This document shows, in pieces, positions 9,649-21,436 of a DNA stretch of 64,000 bases; positions within the stretch are counted from its first letter, which is position 1, and every line of letters starts with the position of its first letter. Under the pieces are notes generated by a model. That model saw only the letters and a list, made by a program, of their open reading frames with translations, made no database searches and was not told the origin of the DNA. Both the position numbers and the translations under genes were made by a program. The stretch comes from Paraniabella hibiscisoli (GTDB lineage: Bacteria > Bacteroidota > Bacteroidia > Chitinophagales > Chitinophagaceae), in the NCBI RefSeq assembly GCF_022512515.1, contig NZ_JAKWBK010000001.1, positions 3,534,001-3,598,000 of the forward strand, given 5' to 3'.

Positions 9649-12600
9649 TTAAAAATCAGCATTAATGGAGAATCCGAATTGACGGAAATAAGGCGTTCCT
9701 CCTCTTTCAATAAATGCACCTGAGCTTGTCGAACTTAAATTATCGGGATTTACATCATCTGGTGCGCTATTATATAGGAACAGCAGATTGGTTCCAGTAA
9801 GCGATACTCTTAAGTTGTTCATTTTTATTTTAGATGCAATGTTTTGTGGGAGTTCGTAAGTAAATGAAACTTCCCTTAAGGACACCCAGGAGGATTCAAA
9901 GGCTGCCATAGATCTTAAGCCAGTTGCCCACCCGTAAGTATTATTATAATAGTCACCTGCTGGAGTTGGTTTAACCCATCCTTTCGCATAAGCATCAGCT
10001 ACTGTCATGCCGCCAACATCATGCTGTTGTCCATCCGGGCTAGCAGCAGCAGGGATTATTGTTCCAGGTGCAAATACACCTACAGGTAAAATACCATCAG
10101 TTCTTGTACCAGGGGCCTGACCGTTGTAGTTGGTTTTGCTCTCATAAGTTAACCCACCCAAATCAGCTGTTCTTCCGAAAAGGGTACTGTTTAACATACC
10201 ATATTGCGACCCATATCCATAAGTGGTTGAATATACCATGCCTCCAAACTTAGCATCCAAAAATGCACTCAATGTAAATCTTTTATAATTAAAGGTATTT
10301 CTTATACTGCCCAGGAACTTCGGTAAAGTAGATCCAATAACCGGATTACCATCACCTCCAACTGTAGGATTATAGGTTGTTGCACGTGCGTAGTAAAGAA
10401 TTGGGTTGCCTAATATGCCGCCGTTAGAAGAAAAACTAACCACAGGCATACCATTTAAAGGGCTTGCAATATTATTTCCCTGACCATCCCGTGCCTGATA
10501 AGAAGCGTAAGAGTAGGGGGCTACTATAGATCCATAATCGCCTCCAACCTGGCCAACTGAATAAATTCCATCATCCTGATCTAATGTTTGAAACTTAGCT
10601 CCAAAGGCTAATGAGAGTATTTTATTGCGATTTCTGGTGTAGTTAACTAATACATCCCAAGAGAAGTCACTTGTTTTTACAGGTGTTCCGAAAAGAGAAA
10701 ATTCGATACCTGTATTTTTAACCTCACCAGCATTTATCAAAGCGCTTCTAACTCCGCTTTCAGCAGGTATCGCCCCTGCTCCAAAAGGAAGAATCTGGTT
10801 TTTTGAGTTTTGTTGGTACCAGGTAAAGTCTCCACCCAATCTGTTTTTGAACATTTTAAATTCAAACCCTGTTTCGTATTTTGTATTACTTATTGGCACC
10901 AGGAAATTGTTAGGAAGCGCATCCCCGTTGATGCCATACCTAAGAATCGTATTGCCGTAGGCGTCTATATAATTGCCATAAGTTCTGTAAGAGCCTGTGC
11001 TGGTTCTGTAAGCATCTGTACCTCCACCCACTTTAGCATACGATAACCGTACTTTTGCAAAATCTATAACCTGAGGCATTTTAACAGCATCTGTAAATAC
11101 AAATGATAAGTCAGCTCCCGGATAAAAATAAGAATAGCTACCATGTCCGTCTCTGTAAATTAATGTACTATTCCAGTCATTTCTACCATATATGTTAAGG
11201 AATGCGAAATTCTTATAGCCAAAACTTCCCTGGTAAAATAGTGAGTTTATTTGTGTGCTGTTGGGCTTTTGTTCAACAGTATATATGTTCGACCCTGCAT
11301 TGTTTGATAATCTAAAAACATCTGGGACTATTAAACCATTAGTTCTTAAAAATACACCATGTGCTTCAGTTTTGTTCAACTCACCACCAGCCTTAATTAA
11401 AACATCAAAATCCCCAAATTTCTTAATGTAATTGAAGTTGCCGTTGTAGCGCGTTTGTCTAACTGTAGCTTCGTTTACCGAATATTCTCCTCCCGCAAAA
11501 TTGTCGTTCCTGCCTCTTACTTTTCCGGTATAGTAGGTGCCTACCTGGTTGTATGAAGCGCTTCCTTCAAACCGTAGCCATTTTGCCAGGTCCGCTCTCA
11601 AGTTAAAATTGCCTCTAAAGTTGTTTTCGTTCTGCTTGTATTTATTTTGAAATAGATACCAAAATGAATTATTAGGACCACCCAAACCTCTTTCTGTAAT
11701 TCCCCAAGGGCCGTATCAACATAATTATTTAGCCAGTAATTGTAATCGAAGTTTCTGGGAACCTGGTAACTGGATGAGTAAAGAATTGAATTGCCGCCCT
11801 GCAACGCCGGGTTGGTTGCATCACTTAAAGTGTAATTCGCATTGAAGTCCATCAACACAGCCTGTATAGGTCTGTGTGTTAACCTAAGTGAGAAATTGTT
11901 TCTTCCAAATTCATTATTGGGAGTTGCGGATTTCGCACTCAAATTTGAATATGAAAATCTAACAGTTGATTTTTCGTTGCCTCCGGAGATGCCAACGTTA
12001 GTATTCCTTGTAATACCTGTTCTGTATAGTGCCAACGGGTCGTTGTATCCTGGATTATTAGGTCTGTATTCTCCTGAAATATCCCTGAACATCTGGCCTG
12101 TCATTTCAGGTCCAAAGCTATAAGCGTAAGAGCCCGTATTAATTTGAAGTGTATCGGCTATAACTTTATTCCAATCATCGGCATGAACGCCGCCACCGAA
12201 TCTGTCTTGTAATTTTACTGTTTTATAAGCGCGTTCAAATAAGAGCGATTGAGAGAAGGAAACGCCAAGACCTCGTTGTGAAAACCCTTTTTTAGTCTTA
12301 ATAAGAATAACACCATTAGAAGCGCGGCTTCCATATAATGCTGTAACAGCGCCACCTTTTAAAACGGAAATAGATTCGATGTCATCCGGATTGACGTTTT
12401 TCAATATATTACCAAAATCCTGATCTCCACCTCGGTTGGGAAGTATAACCTGGTCATCCATAACGATATCGTCAATTACTACCAATGGTTGGTTGCCGTA
12501 AGGATCAAGACTGGCGCTTCCTCTTATCAGAAAACGCGTTGAAGCCTGCGGTCCTCCGGCATTAGGGGTAACTTGTAAACCCGGCACCATGCCTCGAAGC

Positions 12601-13032
12601 GCGTTTATGGGATTAACGTTGCCCGTGCGCCGTATATCATCTCCTGATATTTGGGTAATGGAATAACCCAGAGACCTTTTGCCCTGTTTTCACCAAATCC
12701 AGTCACTACAACTTCCTCTTCTAATTTCCCAGAACCCGCTTCAAGTACGATATTGAGTTCATCACCTGAGCCTACATTAACTCCTTTTGTGATATATCCT
12801 ACTGAAGAAAACTCTAAAACTGCTGCGCTATTATCTATCTCTATCGAATAGCGTCCCTGTTCATCGGTTATAACTGCTTTTACAGTTCCTTTAAGAGAAA
12901 CAGTGGCCGCAGCTAAGGGAGTGCCCTTGTCATCACTAACCACCCCCGGATGGTTCTTGTTGTTTGCGCTAACAAATAAGTACTATTTAATAGCAACAAC
13001 ACAAAGAATAGAAGTAGTTTTTTTTTCTTCAT
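9649..13032 (-). CDS. SusC/RagA TonB-linked outer-membrane transporter (SusC2)
   Basis: About 1128 aa beta-barrel importer for glycan or other large ligands. Order: signal peptide MKKKKLLLFFVLLLLNSTYL, carboxypeptidase-like regulatory domain (VVSDDKGTPLAAATVSLKG), TonB-box region EEEVVVTGFG, plug with PLVVIDDIV and YGSRASNGVILIKTKKG, then the barrel ending FRQFGFSINADF. Three frame breaks, near 12945 (G run), 12680 (A run) and 11700, each need one extra base. Paired with SusD2. The promoter region upstream contains a 16-bp palindrome and an A/T-rich motif. Confidence 0.93.
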
Positions 13033-13078
13033 ACCTGTTGTTTTTGATTTGATAAAAGTTTTGTAGACAGCCTAATGC

Positions 13079-13094
13079 AAGCGACTAGTCGCTT
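13079..13094. promoter_or_regulatory. 16-bp perfect palindrome upstream of SusC2
   Basis: AAGCGACTAGTCGCTT is perfectly self-complementary and lies 47 bases upstream of the SusC2 start. It could be a dimeric regulator site or a 5'-leader stem; no protein can be assigned. Confidence 0.5.
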
Positions 13095-13294
13095 CACATA
13101 GTATTGTTTAGTGTGACGTTACAGTTTACGGTTTAAATCCTAAAAAGTCCCTTCACTATTTCTTCGATATTCGGAGCAATAGTATCTTGGTAGTTCTGCT
13201 TACTGATGTTAGTTCTCTCAATATTCGCTATGGCACGCACCAGTATATGGTTTAATTGTTAAGTAAATGTAAACTATCTTTTTTATAATATACA

Positions 13295-13329
13295 ATACTT
13301 TTTAAATTTTTTTATAACTTTTGTTAAAC
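13295..13329. promoter_or_regulatory. A/T-rich motif shared with the ROK gene upstream region
   Basis: Starts ATACTTTTTAAATTTT and continues with ATAACTTTTGTTAAA. A similar stretch occurs at 20059-20095 upstream of the ROK regulator gene. NagC-like ROK proteins bind A/T-rich sites, so this is a candidate operator; low complexity makes the similarity weak evidence. Confidence 0.3.
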
Positions 13330-13470
13330 GGTTGTACGGTTTGATGTGAGGTTAGTTTTTGTTTTAAAGTGAAGTAGTAATAATATTTCCAAATCTTTGC
13401 TGTTTCAGAATGCTCCCAGCCCGTTTGAATTAACCTCCAGACTTAATAGCGTTAGTCAAGTAGCGAGGAA

Positions 13471-13500
13471 ACAAAAAACCGCCCGAGGGCGGTTCATTTT
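13471..13500. terminator. Bidirectional hairpin terminator after SusD1
   Basis: AACCGCCC, loop GA, GGGCGGTT at 13477-13494, with an A-run on the left and T-rich sequence on the right. On the minus strand it lies 26 bases past the SusD1 stop and is followed by a T-run, so it closes the SusC1/SusD1 transcript. Confidence 0.85.
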
Positions 13501-13520
13501 TGATTATATAGCTTTTCCGT

Positions 13521-15178
13521 CTAAGGCGCCCAATATACTTTTTGTATTGCCTGCGCATCCGGGTTAGCGCCATTAGTTGCTTTCATCCAGTTTTCGTGGT
13601 TATTGGTTTCCTCATCGTTTGGATAGGGAGTTTATTAAATACCTGCGGGGTGTAACCTGCTGCTTTGGGTGTTAGACCTGTTCTTCTTGCAATAGCCCAA
13701 GCCTCCGGTTGCTGCCATAAAGTAGCTAACCATGCCTGAGTTACGATCTTTTTAAGATTGCCTGTATTGTCGCCCGACACTAGTGCCACTTTAGGATTGG
13801 CCAGGAAATCGGAAATAGTGTTAGCCGCCAACGCGGGTTTAGATGATGGCCAGATGCCGCTGGTAGAAGACGCAACATAAGTATACCAGAAATTAATGGA
13901 GGCTGTTAATCCGGCCTGGTACTCCTGGTTGGCTTTGGCAAAATCAGCAGCTACACCCATACCCCGGGTATAAATTTCAGCTTTCAATAAATGAACATCT
14001 GCTTCAGAAATGATAATATAAGGAAGCATGGTATGATCTCTTACCAGGTAAAAATTAAAACCGGCAAATTTATTATCTGCCAAAGTATTAGGTGCTGCAG
14101 GTGCATTGGCATCTGTGTTGGGGTAAAGTGTGCTTGAACCCTCAGCTACAGATTTGTCCTGAGGCTGTGGTACCCATTTGCCCGAATTGTTTGGCATAAA
14201 CCATACATAAGTCCGCGGATCAAAGATGCCTGAGCCGTTGTCTGCACTACTGGAAGATATTTCATTCCATACATTTGAGCTCAAACGAATATTACTTACA
14301 GATGTTTCCCTGAACGCATACCACAACCTATCGTTATAGTCGGGATTTTGCGGTACTACAATTTTAGGATAGTTTCCGTAATTGTTTTGCCGCATCGCGT
14401 CCATGTCTGCATAAGTTATAGCGTTAGGAAGCGGTTTGTTCCCTCCGATAATGTCGGTAATGATCGGGTTGGCCAGGGCTGCATTTTTGGCATGTAACCG
14501 AACAGCGTAGCGTAATCGCAACGCATTGCCAAACTTGATCCATGAATCATAGTTGTTATTAAGGAACGACTCGTTACTACCCAGGGATACCTGGTCTGAA
14601 GCAGCAGTACCAACCTTGATCGAATTAACTGCGGTTGAGAGATCACCTAATACAAACTCGTATATACTTTGATCACTATCATAAGAGGGACGGTATTTAG
14701 TGGGATCACTGCTTGCATCACCTGCATTGGAATAGGGGATACTGCCGTAGCGATCTAACATAGATAAAGTTCTCGAAGATATCAATATGGTAGAGATTGC
14801 CCTTAAATTAGTAAAGGCTGCAGGATTTATATCTCCGTCTATTAGCTTAACGAGCAACTTGTAATCTGCCAGATCCCGATAGTAATTATTCCAATAACTT
14901 GAAATATAGTTAGTATAAGGCACTGTTACGTTTTGCACACCCTGCTGGTTTGCTAAGGGCATAAGCACACCAACATGTAGCGTATAATCTTCTTCGGTGG
15001 CTCTACGGCTTAACTGGTTAAACAAGGCTACCGGCGATGCCGTAGCAACCGACACATCTTTATAGGGACTGTTTATTTCTTCAAAATCTTTTGTACAGGA
15101 AGTCGACAGAAGCAGGCAAAGTACACCTGCACTGGCTGTAAACTTCGTAAAGATTTTAGATGATATATTTCTTTTCAT
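13521..15178 (-). CDS. SusD/RagB-like outer-membrane lipoprotein (SusD1)
   Basis: Glycan-binding lipoprotein, about 552 aa, partner of SusC1. The lipobox is LLLSTSCTKDFEEINS (Cys about residue 28). The helical body includes LDRYGSIPYSNAG, and the C-terminus is PYPNDEETNNHENW, the usual SusD-like_2 ending. The apparent early stop at 13583 comes from one missing C near 13627; with it restored the protein continues to 13521 and ends IQKVYWAP. It starts 41 bases after the SusC1 stop and is followed by a strong terminator. Confidence 0.92.
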
Positions 15179-15219
15179 AATGAACGACTTTTTTGAATTG
15201 ACAAATTCTGTTACCAGGA

Positions 15220-18200
15220 TTAGAATGATGTTCTTACGGTAAAACCGAAAGAGCGGGTTTTAGGCATAGAAGAATATTCAATACCCTGAACATTACCAAT
15301 ACCATTTACACCCTCGGGATTTAGCCCTTTAGGTATAGTTGTAAATATGTAAAACAAGTCGCGGCCATATACGGACAAGTTGAGGTTTTGCAGAAATCTG
15401 GTGGCTTTAACAACGTTCTGAGGTACCTGGTAAGAAAGAGAAACTTCTCTCATCTTCATCCAGGAGTTTTCAAATACAGCAGCCGAGCGCGGTACACCGA
15501 TATGGTTCCATGCTGAGTACGTACCAGCATATTTCCATAAATAATGAACTACATCATTGTTCGGGGTGCCATCAGCAAATACTCCTCCAAAATTAACACC
15601 TGTATTGGCGGTTGTTCCGTCAGGATATACATAAGGAAGACCTCCTCCGTTACGCTCTTTCAATGTTTCATTCAGGTTGCCGCTTCCCATTGCTGCAGCA
15701 TACGAACCGAAATAAGTGTCGCCTCCGATTTTCGCATCCGCTAATAAATACAGTGAAAAGTTTTTATACCTGAGGGTATTGGTAATACCGCCGGTGAGGA
15801 AAGGTTGTGAATTGCCAATAGGAACTTCATTGTTCGTTAAAACCCATTGGGTGCCGGCATAATAGGTCTGACCATTAGCTGTAAAAGTTACCGGTAAAGG
15901 ATTGCCCTGTGCGTCATTCTGGGTGCCAGTGGCGCGTTTTACAACTTTTTCGCCATTCAGATAAGTGTAGTCTTTGCCGTATAAAGTACCATAATATTCA
16001 CCTACAGCTACTCTTTGCGACACACCGGAACCACCGAAAAAGTTGCCGAGGTTTAGTTCTTCAATACCTTCAGATAGCTCCAGTACTTTGGTTCTTGCAT
16101 GTGCAGCATTTATGCCTATGTTCCAGGAAAAATCACTGGTTTTTACAGGTGTTGCACTAAGTACTAATTCAACACCATTGTTTGCCAATGATCCGGTATT
16201 GATGGTAATAGAATTATATCCGGAAGAAATAGGCAGCGGGTTACTCAGGATCTGGTTGAAGCTCTTCATCCAGTAAGTGGTTACATCCAGGGTGATCCTG
16301 TTTTTAAGGAAAGCGAGGTTGATACCTGCCTGGAAAGCCTGGCTGCGGGCTGGTTTAACACCGGGTATTTTAACATTGTCAGGTAAACTGGACGCCAGCA
16401 CTCCATTATAAGTATTACTTTCCAGCAAATTGTGTATAGCATAGGGGTCTGTATCACTCCCTGTTTCAGCATACGAAAGTTTGAACTTTCCAAAACTTAA
16501 CCAGGATGCATTATCTTTTAAGCCGCGAATTCCATCAGTAAATACATAGCTCATGTTTACAGAAGGGTAGAAATAGCTATTGTCAGTGGAAGGCAGGCTG
16601 CTCGACCAGTCATTACGGGCTGTAGCTTCCAGGAATAATAAATTTTTATAAGATAAATTGAGGAATGAATAAACAGAATTGATCTTTTTCGCATATTTAA
16701 GTTCTTCAGCGGGGTCGTTGGGAGGGGTGCCGTTATTCAAAGCAAATATGAATGGTTTTACAAATGGAGCACGGGTTGCATTACTAATTGCTTTGTCATT
16801 GCGATAGTAATTCTCACCACCAACTGTTAAACTGGCATTAAAGTCACTATTGATAAATCCATCTTTGTATAATCTTAAATAAGCAGTAAGGTTACGACTC
16901 ATATTGCGGCCCATCGTTTCTTTATAAACACCGTCTGCTTTACCTAAAACATCAATGGGATAAGTGATGAAAGTTGCCGCATCATTCGAATTATCTACGC
17001 CTCCCTGGGCTGTAACACTTAGGAAGTCTGTGAGGTCGGCGATTAATTTCAAACTTCCCAAAAATTGGTTCCGGGTGAAATCGTTATTATTTTTCATCAG
17101 GTTCCAATATTGATTATTAAGGTAGCCCGTGCTATAGGGGTATGCAGGAACATCCGTACCCGGATAACGACCATTGCCATTGGTGATATCTACACGTTCT
17201 CCATTGGGGCCAAAGGCCTGGGAAAACGCCAGTTCAGGGTTGTAATCTCTGGCCATTGAGTAAGTGGGGCCTGCCTGCCATGCAGCGCCTATTTGAGGAG
17301 CATTCAGCCTGTAGAAGTTAACATAGCTTGATGTAATCTCCCCACGAAGCCTATCACTTACTTTAAATGTAGATCCTAAATTAAAGTTGTTAGAGTGCAT
17401 CTTGCTATTGATCATGTTGGGCGTAGTGTTGTTTCGCGTATACGAAGCCCTGAACGTTGCTTTTTCTCCACCTCCCGAAACGGCTACATTATGCATTGCT
17501 ACAGAGCCATCAGGAAAAAATGCTTTCCAGTTGTTGGGCTGTGCAGAGTAAGGACGCAACACGCCGTCATAGTTCATAATAGGCTGATCATCAAACCTGG
17601 CGCCCCAGGAATAACTACCCGGATAACTAAAGTAGGAGTAAAAATCATAAGCATTAGGATAAGGTAAGCCACCATGCGAGTTGTTTACGTAGTTGCCACC
17701 AGGGTTGGTATTGTTTCCCACCTGCATTCGTTGCCCTTTACTATTAATAGGAAACCATTTAGATTGATCGGCGGTAGTCATACTGGCAACACCGCCTTGT
17801 CCGTATTCGTTCTGATAATCGAGCAACTCCCATGGTTTAGTTGCCCGGTACGAAAAACTGTAATCAACACCCAGGCCTGGCTTATTACCGCCTTTTTTAC
17901 GTGTAATTAAAATGACACCATTGGCTCCGCGGGCGCCATACAAAGCCGCCGCTTCTGGTCCTTTTAATACAGTAATGTCTTCGATATCTTCCTGGTTGAT
18001 CATATTCATACCGGTGCCCCAGTCGTTGTTACCTGATACATCGGCACCTACAGCGCCCAATACGGACTTGCCATTACCACCGTTATTGTTATTTACATTT
18101 ACCGGATCATTATTAATGGCTACACCATCAACAATGATTAAAGCGCGGTTATCACCTGTAAGTAATGTATTACCTCTTACCACAAGCCTCGATGACGCTC

Positions 18201-18689
18201 CGTCAGCACCACCGCCTGACTGGGAAATTTGCAGACCCGCGACCTTTCCCATAAGTCCCTGAGCGATAGTAGGGGCCTGAGCAATCGTAAGGTCATCGCC
18301 TTTTACTGTTTGTGCTGAATATCCCAACGAACGGGCTTCTCTTTTTATTCCGAGTGCCGTTACAACTACTTCTTCCATACCCGTTGCTTCGGATTTGGTG
18401 AGCACTACGGAAAGTGTGGTGTTAGTACCAATTGCCACTTCTTTGTTGGCATAACCCACTGAGCTGAATTCAAGAACGACATTATTACCGTTTACTGAAA
18501 GCGAAAAGCGTCCGTCCATATCACTAACACCACCTGTAGTAGTACCTTTTACCACAAAGACGCATTTCCGATCGGGCTTCCCTGATCATCTGTAACGGTG
18601 CCGGTCACTGTTCGCTGCTGGGCATGTGACAGGAGTGCGCAGCAACTCATCAGCAATGCGAACAATAGTTTTTGCATTGTTTTCTTCAT
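15220..18689 (-). CDS. SusC/RagA TonB-linked outer-membrane transporter (SusC1)
   Basis: About 1156 aa importer. The signal peptide MKKTMQKLLFALLMSCCALL is followed by the regulatory domain (VTGTVTDDQGSPIGNA), the TonB-box region MEEVVVTALGIKREARSLGY, and a plug with ALIIVDGVAINND and YGARGANGVILITRKKGG. The barrel ends RSFGFTVRTSF. One frameshift near 18556 (one T lost) separates the signal peptide from the rest. First structural gene after the ROK regulator, 100 bases away, and paired with SusD1. Its sequence is clearly different from SusC2, so this is not a recent duplication. Confidence 0.93.
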
Positions 18690-18789
18690 ACTTGTTCTTT
18701 TTGATTTTTAAGAAATCGATACCAGTAATTGACTAATTAAATAGTAAGAATGGGATTTTTTCAAATGGATTTTTAAATGTTAGAAATGT

Positions 18790-20011
18790 TTATAGTGCAA
18801 TCGTTTTTTCTGTTAATAGCCTGGGGAGCCGCTCGTAATTGTCCATGATCAGAGCAGTAGCCCCTACCAGTTCAGCATTATAACCCAGGGAAGATATCTT
18901 GATTTCGGTGTGTTCTGCGATTTTGGGAATGCAATGCTCATTAACGGCCTGCTGAATAGGCGCTACCCATACTTTTCCTGCTAATGAGCCAATACCGCTG
19001 ATGACTATCAGCTCGGGGTTCAATAAATGGATCAGGATGGAAACCCCCGGCCAATATTATAAGCAGCTTCAGAAATCAGGTCAATCGAAAATTTGTCGCC
19101 CTTTGAGCGGCTTCAATTATTTTTTTGGCTGATTCTTCAATGCGCTCTTTGTTCAGCTCTTTTAGAATAGAGGGTTGGGTAAGTTTTTTAAATTGCTGAA
19201 TACCTTTTTGAGCTACCACCATCATTGAGGTTTCGGTTTCCAGGCAGCCATGCTTGCCGCAACTACATATCTTATTATTATCAAAAAGGGGGATGTGGCT
19301 GAATTCTCCTGCAAAACCTTCCTTGCCTCTGAACAGTTTTCCATCGGCAATAATACCCAAACCAATGCCCCAGCCGATATTGATCACCATCACATGTTGT
19401 TTATTTTTGGCAGCACCCCACTTCAACTCTGCTAATCCTACCAGGCTGGAGTCGTTGTCGATTAGCGTAGGAATGTGCAGGGCTTCCTGTATCGTATTTA
19501 CGATAGAATCGCCATAACTGGGAAGAAAAGTGTGGTTAACCCCCTTCGCTACGTCTACAAAGCCGGGCATGCCAATACCAATACCGGCAATTTTCGATGC
19601 AGGAACGTTGGAATTGCTGATAAAAGTCTTAAGATGCTCAATCAGTTCATTCAGGCTGTTGGGGTTATTGGCTAATACCAAGTCGAATTTCTCCACCTCT
19701 CCAACAATATTATTGTCATTGGAAATAAGCGCTACACGTGTTACCAGCTGGTCCATTGCCACAGCTACCACATAAAATACGCCCGACTTGATGCTGTAGG
19801 TTTGCGGGCGTCTGCCGCCTGTGGAAGCCGCATAGCCTTTTTCAATCACCATTTTCATGCTGATGAGCTCGCTCAGGTATTGCGTGGTAAGAGGAATGCT
19901 CTTACCAATCAGATTACTTAAATCGGCACAGGACAACTGTTTATTGAAAAACAGGTGCTTTAAGATTTCCTTATAGAATTTCTGCTTTTTAGAAATGATG
20001 TTGGCAATCAT
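18790..20011 (-). CDS. ROK family transcriptional regulator (NagC/XylR-like)
   Basis: About 407 aa. The N-terminal winged helix (residues about 10-75, SCADLSNLIGKSIPLTTQYL) is fused to a ROK sugar-kinase-like domain with IGIGMPGFVD, GWGIGLGII and the zinc motif CSCGKHGCLE. Such proteins repress sugar genes until a sugar or sugar phosphate binds. Two frame breaks, near 19099 and 19046, each one missing G. It lies directly upstream of SusC1 in the same direction, so it most likely controls this region; an A/T-rich motif in its own upstream region suggests autoregulation. Confidence 0.88.
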
Positions 20012-20351
20012 ATTGATTATTTTCGTTAGGCAGTGTATTCAATTCTACATAAATATAGATACTTTTTTAAATTTTAAAAAACTTTTTAAAAAATTCACTA
20101 AACATTTTATTAACATAGCTGGTTTTGAGCATAGGGGTAGGTGCGGGAGGCATTACAGCAGAGTTAAGTGATTAGGAAAAGCTTAATATTTAATGTTGAA
20201 TTAGGCAACCTGTATGAGGCATTTAATTGTGAATACTTAAGAGGTGTTTTCTGTGGTAATAGGTACATCGTACATTAAACACCAGATACGGCATCAAAGA
20301 TCCTGTATCCCGCATCCAACATCTAATATCATACATATAACATCTTACATA
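20012..20351. other. Gap between ROK and miaE genes
   Basis: 340 bases without a gene. It holds the A/T-rich motif (20059-20095) near the ROK start and a low-complexity tract at 20265-20353 built from words such as GCATCCAACATCTAATATC. Nothing else was recognised. Confidence 0.6.
20059..20095. promoter_or_regulatory. A/T-rich motif upstream of the ROK gene
   Basis: ATACTTTTTTAAATTTTAAA followed by AAACTTTTTAAAAAATT, 48 bases upstream of the ROK start; similar to 13295-13329 before SusC2. Candidate ROK operator, weakly supported. Confidence 0.3.
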
Positions 20352-20353
20352 TC
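20265..20353. repeat. Low-complexity intergenic tract
   Basis: Degenerate words of the form (C/A)ATC(C/T)... repeated (CGGCATC, CGCATCC, ACATCTAATATC, ACATCTTACATATC). Same style as the tract before the AlkA gene at 3350-3400 (ATATCCATC, GTATCCAACATC, CATATCCGGCATCC). Confidence 0.6.
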
Positions 20354-20960
20354 AATGAATTCTATCACCCCTTAGCTCCAGATCTTTCATGATTTCCGTT
20401 TCATGGTTCAGCCATTCGCCCCAGCGTGCTCGAACTTTTTCTTTAGGCAGGTAGGTTTCTGCGAGTTCTATAAATAGCGTATAGTGACCGGCTTCGCTTT
20501 CCATAAAGCGCCGGTAAAATTTAGCCATGTAAGCGTCATTGAGCCCTTCGCTCAGGCGCTTAAACCGTTCACAACTGCGTGCTTCAATCATTGCCATCAT
20601 TAAGAGATGGTCTAAAAAGCGATCTTCCGGAGATCCGCCTTGTTGCTGAAATTCGATCAGTTTATTTACATAGAGGTCTTTTCGCTGCTTACCAAGTTTC
20701 AAGCCTCGCTTATGCAGTTCCTGTAACACCAGGCGAAAATGTCCCCATTCTTCGGTCACAATAGGGGCGAGGGAGGTTACGAGTTTTTCCCGATCGCTGT
20801 ATCTTTGTATTAGTGTGATACAGGTGGTGGCCGCTTTCTGCTCGCAATAAGCATGGTCTGTAAGTATGGCTTCCAGTGATATTTCTGCCAGGTTTACCCA
20901 GCGGGGATCTGTAGGAAGCTGAAGACCTAGTATGTTTTTGGTATCCTGGGATAAATTCAT
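20352..20960 (-). CDS. miaE: tRNA-(ms2io6A)-hydroxylase, MiaE-like
   Basis: Di-iron ferritin-like enzyme that hydroxylates the isopentenyl side chain of ms2i6A37 in tRNA. 202 aa. The metal-binding ExxH pairs are visible as EEWGHF (residues about 70-75) and ESEAGHYTLF (about 154-163), with further carboxylates in ILTDHAYCEQKAA and MIEARSCERF. The start is ATG 20960, divergent from rpsO across a 124-base region that holds a direct repeat. Full length and frame intact. Confidence 0.85.
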   Translation of the reverse strand: MNLSQDTKNILGLQLPTDPRWVNLAEISLEAILTDHAYCEQKAATTCITLIQRYSDREKLVTSLAPIVTEEWGHFRLVLQELHKRGLKLGKQRKDLYVNKLIEFQQQGGSPEDRFLDHLLMMAMIEARSCERFKRLSEGLNDAYMAKFYRRFMESEAGHYTLFIELAETYLPKEKVRARWGEWLNHETEIMKDLELRGDRIH

Positions 20961-20980
20961 GCGGTAAAAATCGCCATAAT

Positions 20981-21018
20981 ATCAGAAATATCAAATTTCG
21001 CATCAGAAATATCAAATT
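20981..21018. repeat. Two 17-bp direct repeats in the miaE-rpsO promoter region
   Basis: ATCAGAAATATCAAATT occurs at 20981-20997 and again, identically, at 21002-21018, a 21-bp period (two helical turns), just upstream of the rpsO promoter box. Possible operator or a simple duplication. Confidence 0.7.
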
Positions 21019-21024
21019 ATTCCT

Positions 21025-21032
21025 TACCTTTG
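21025..21032 (+). promoter_or_regulatory. Bacteroidota -7 box upstream of rpsO
   Basis: TACCTTTG matches the Bacteroidota -7 consensus TAnnTTTG; a TTTCG at about 20995-20999 could be a weak -33 element. Transcription would start about 45 bases before the rpsO ATG. Confidence 0.55.
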
Positions 21033-21084
21033 CCGCCTTAAATTATAGGATACAAAAACAGGATGACCTTTTAAAAAAGACAGT

Positions 21085-21354
21085 ATGCCACTTACAAAAG
21101 AAAGAAACGCACAGATTTTTGAACAATTTGGTGGAAGCGCCGCTAACACAGGTTCTATTGAGGGCCAGATTGCGCAGTTAACAGAGCGTATCAGCCAGAT
21201 CAGTAAGCACTTACAGCAAAATAAAAAAGATTTCTCTACTCACCGCGGTTTGATGCAGTTGGTAGGTAAGCGTAAAAGCTTGCTGAGTTATCTGCAAAAG
21301 CATAACCTTACCGGTTACCGTGCTTTAATTGAGAAACTAGGTTTAAGAAAATAG
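21085..21354 (+). CDS. rpsO: 30S ribosomal protein S15
   Basis: 89 aa, the usual S15 length. Binds 16S rRNA early in assembly of the small-subunit platform. FGGSAANTGSIEGQIAQLTE and DFSTHRGLMQLVGKRKSLLSYL are the diagnostic S15 segments. Followed by a strong hairpin terminator and then pnp, the same rpsO-pnp order found in many bacteria. Confidence 0.97.
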   Translation: MPLTKERNAQIFEQFGGSAANTGSIEGQIAQLTERISQISKHLQQNKKDFSTHRGLMQLVGKRKSLLSYLQKHNLTGYRALIEKLGLRK

Positions 21355-21436
21355 TATTTTCCATCTTGCAAAAGTTGGGAAAACGGTTCTATATCCTGGG
21401 TTTGATGCACTAATTTCAGACTTATTTATATATTTT

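Larger units (their letters stand above)
13033..13470. other. Gap between SusC2 and SusD1, regulatory region
   Basis: About 440 bases with no convincing gene. It is A/T-rich, particularly 13260-13330. It contains the palindrome at 13079-13094 and the A/T motif at 13295-13329 listed separately; the SusC2 promoter must be here, but no clear TAnnTTTG was found. Confidence 0.5.

Noticed and set aside
9649-18689. Recent tandem duplication of SusC/SusD
   Set aside because: The two SusC and two SusD proteins differ through most of their length; only family motifs are shared.
4465-20011. Large-scale pseudogenisation of the SusC/D region
   Set aside because: All breaks are single-base and repairable, with no large deletions, and active-site residues are kept.
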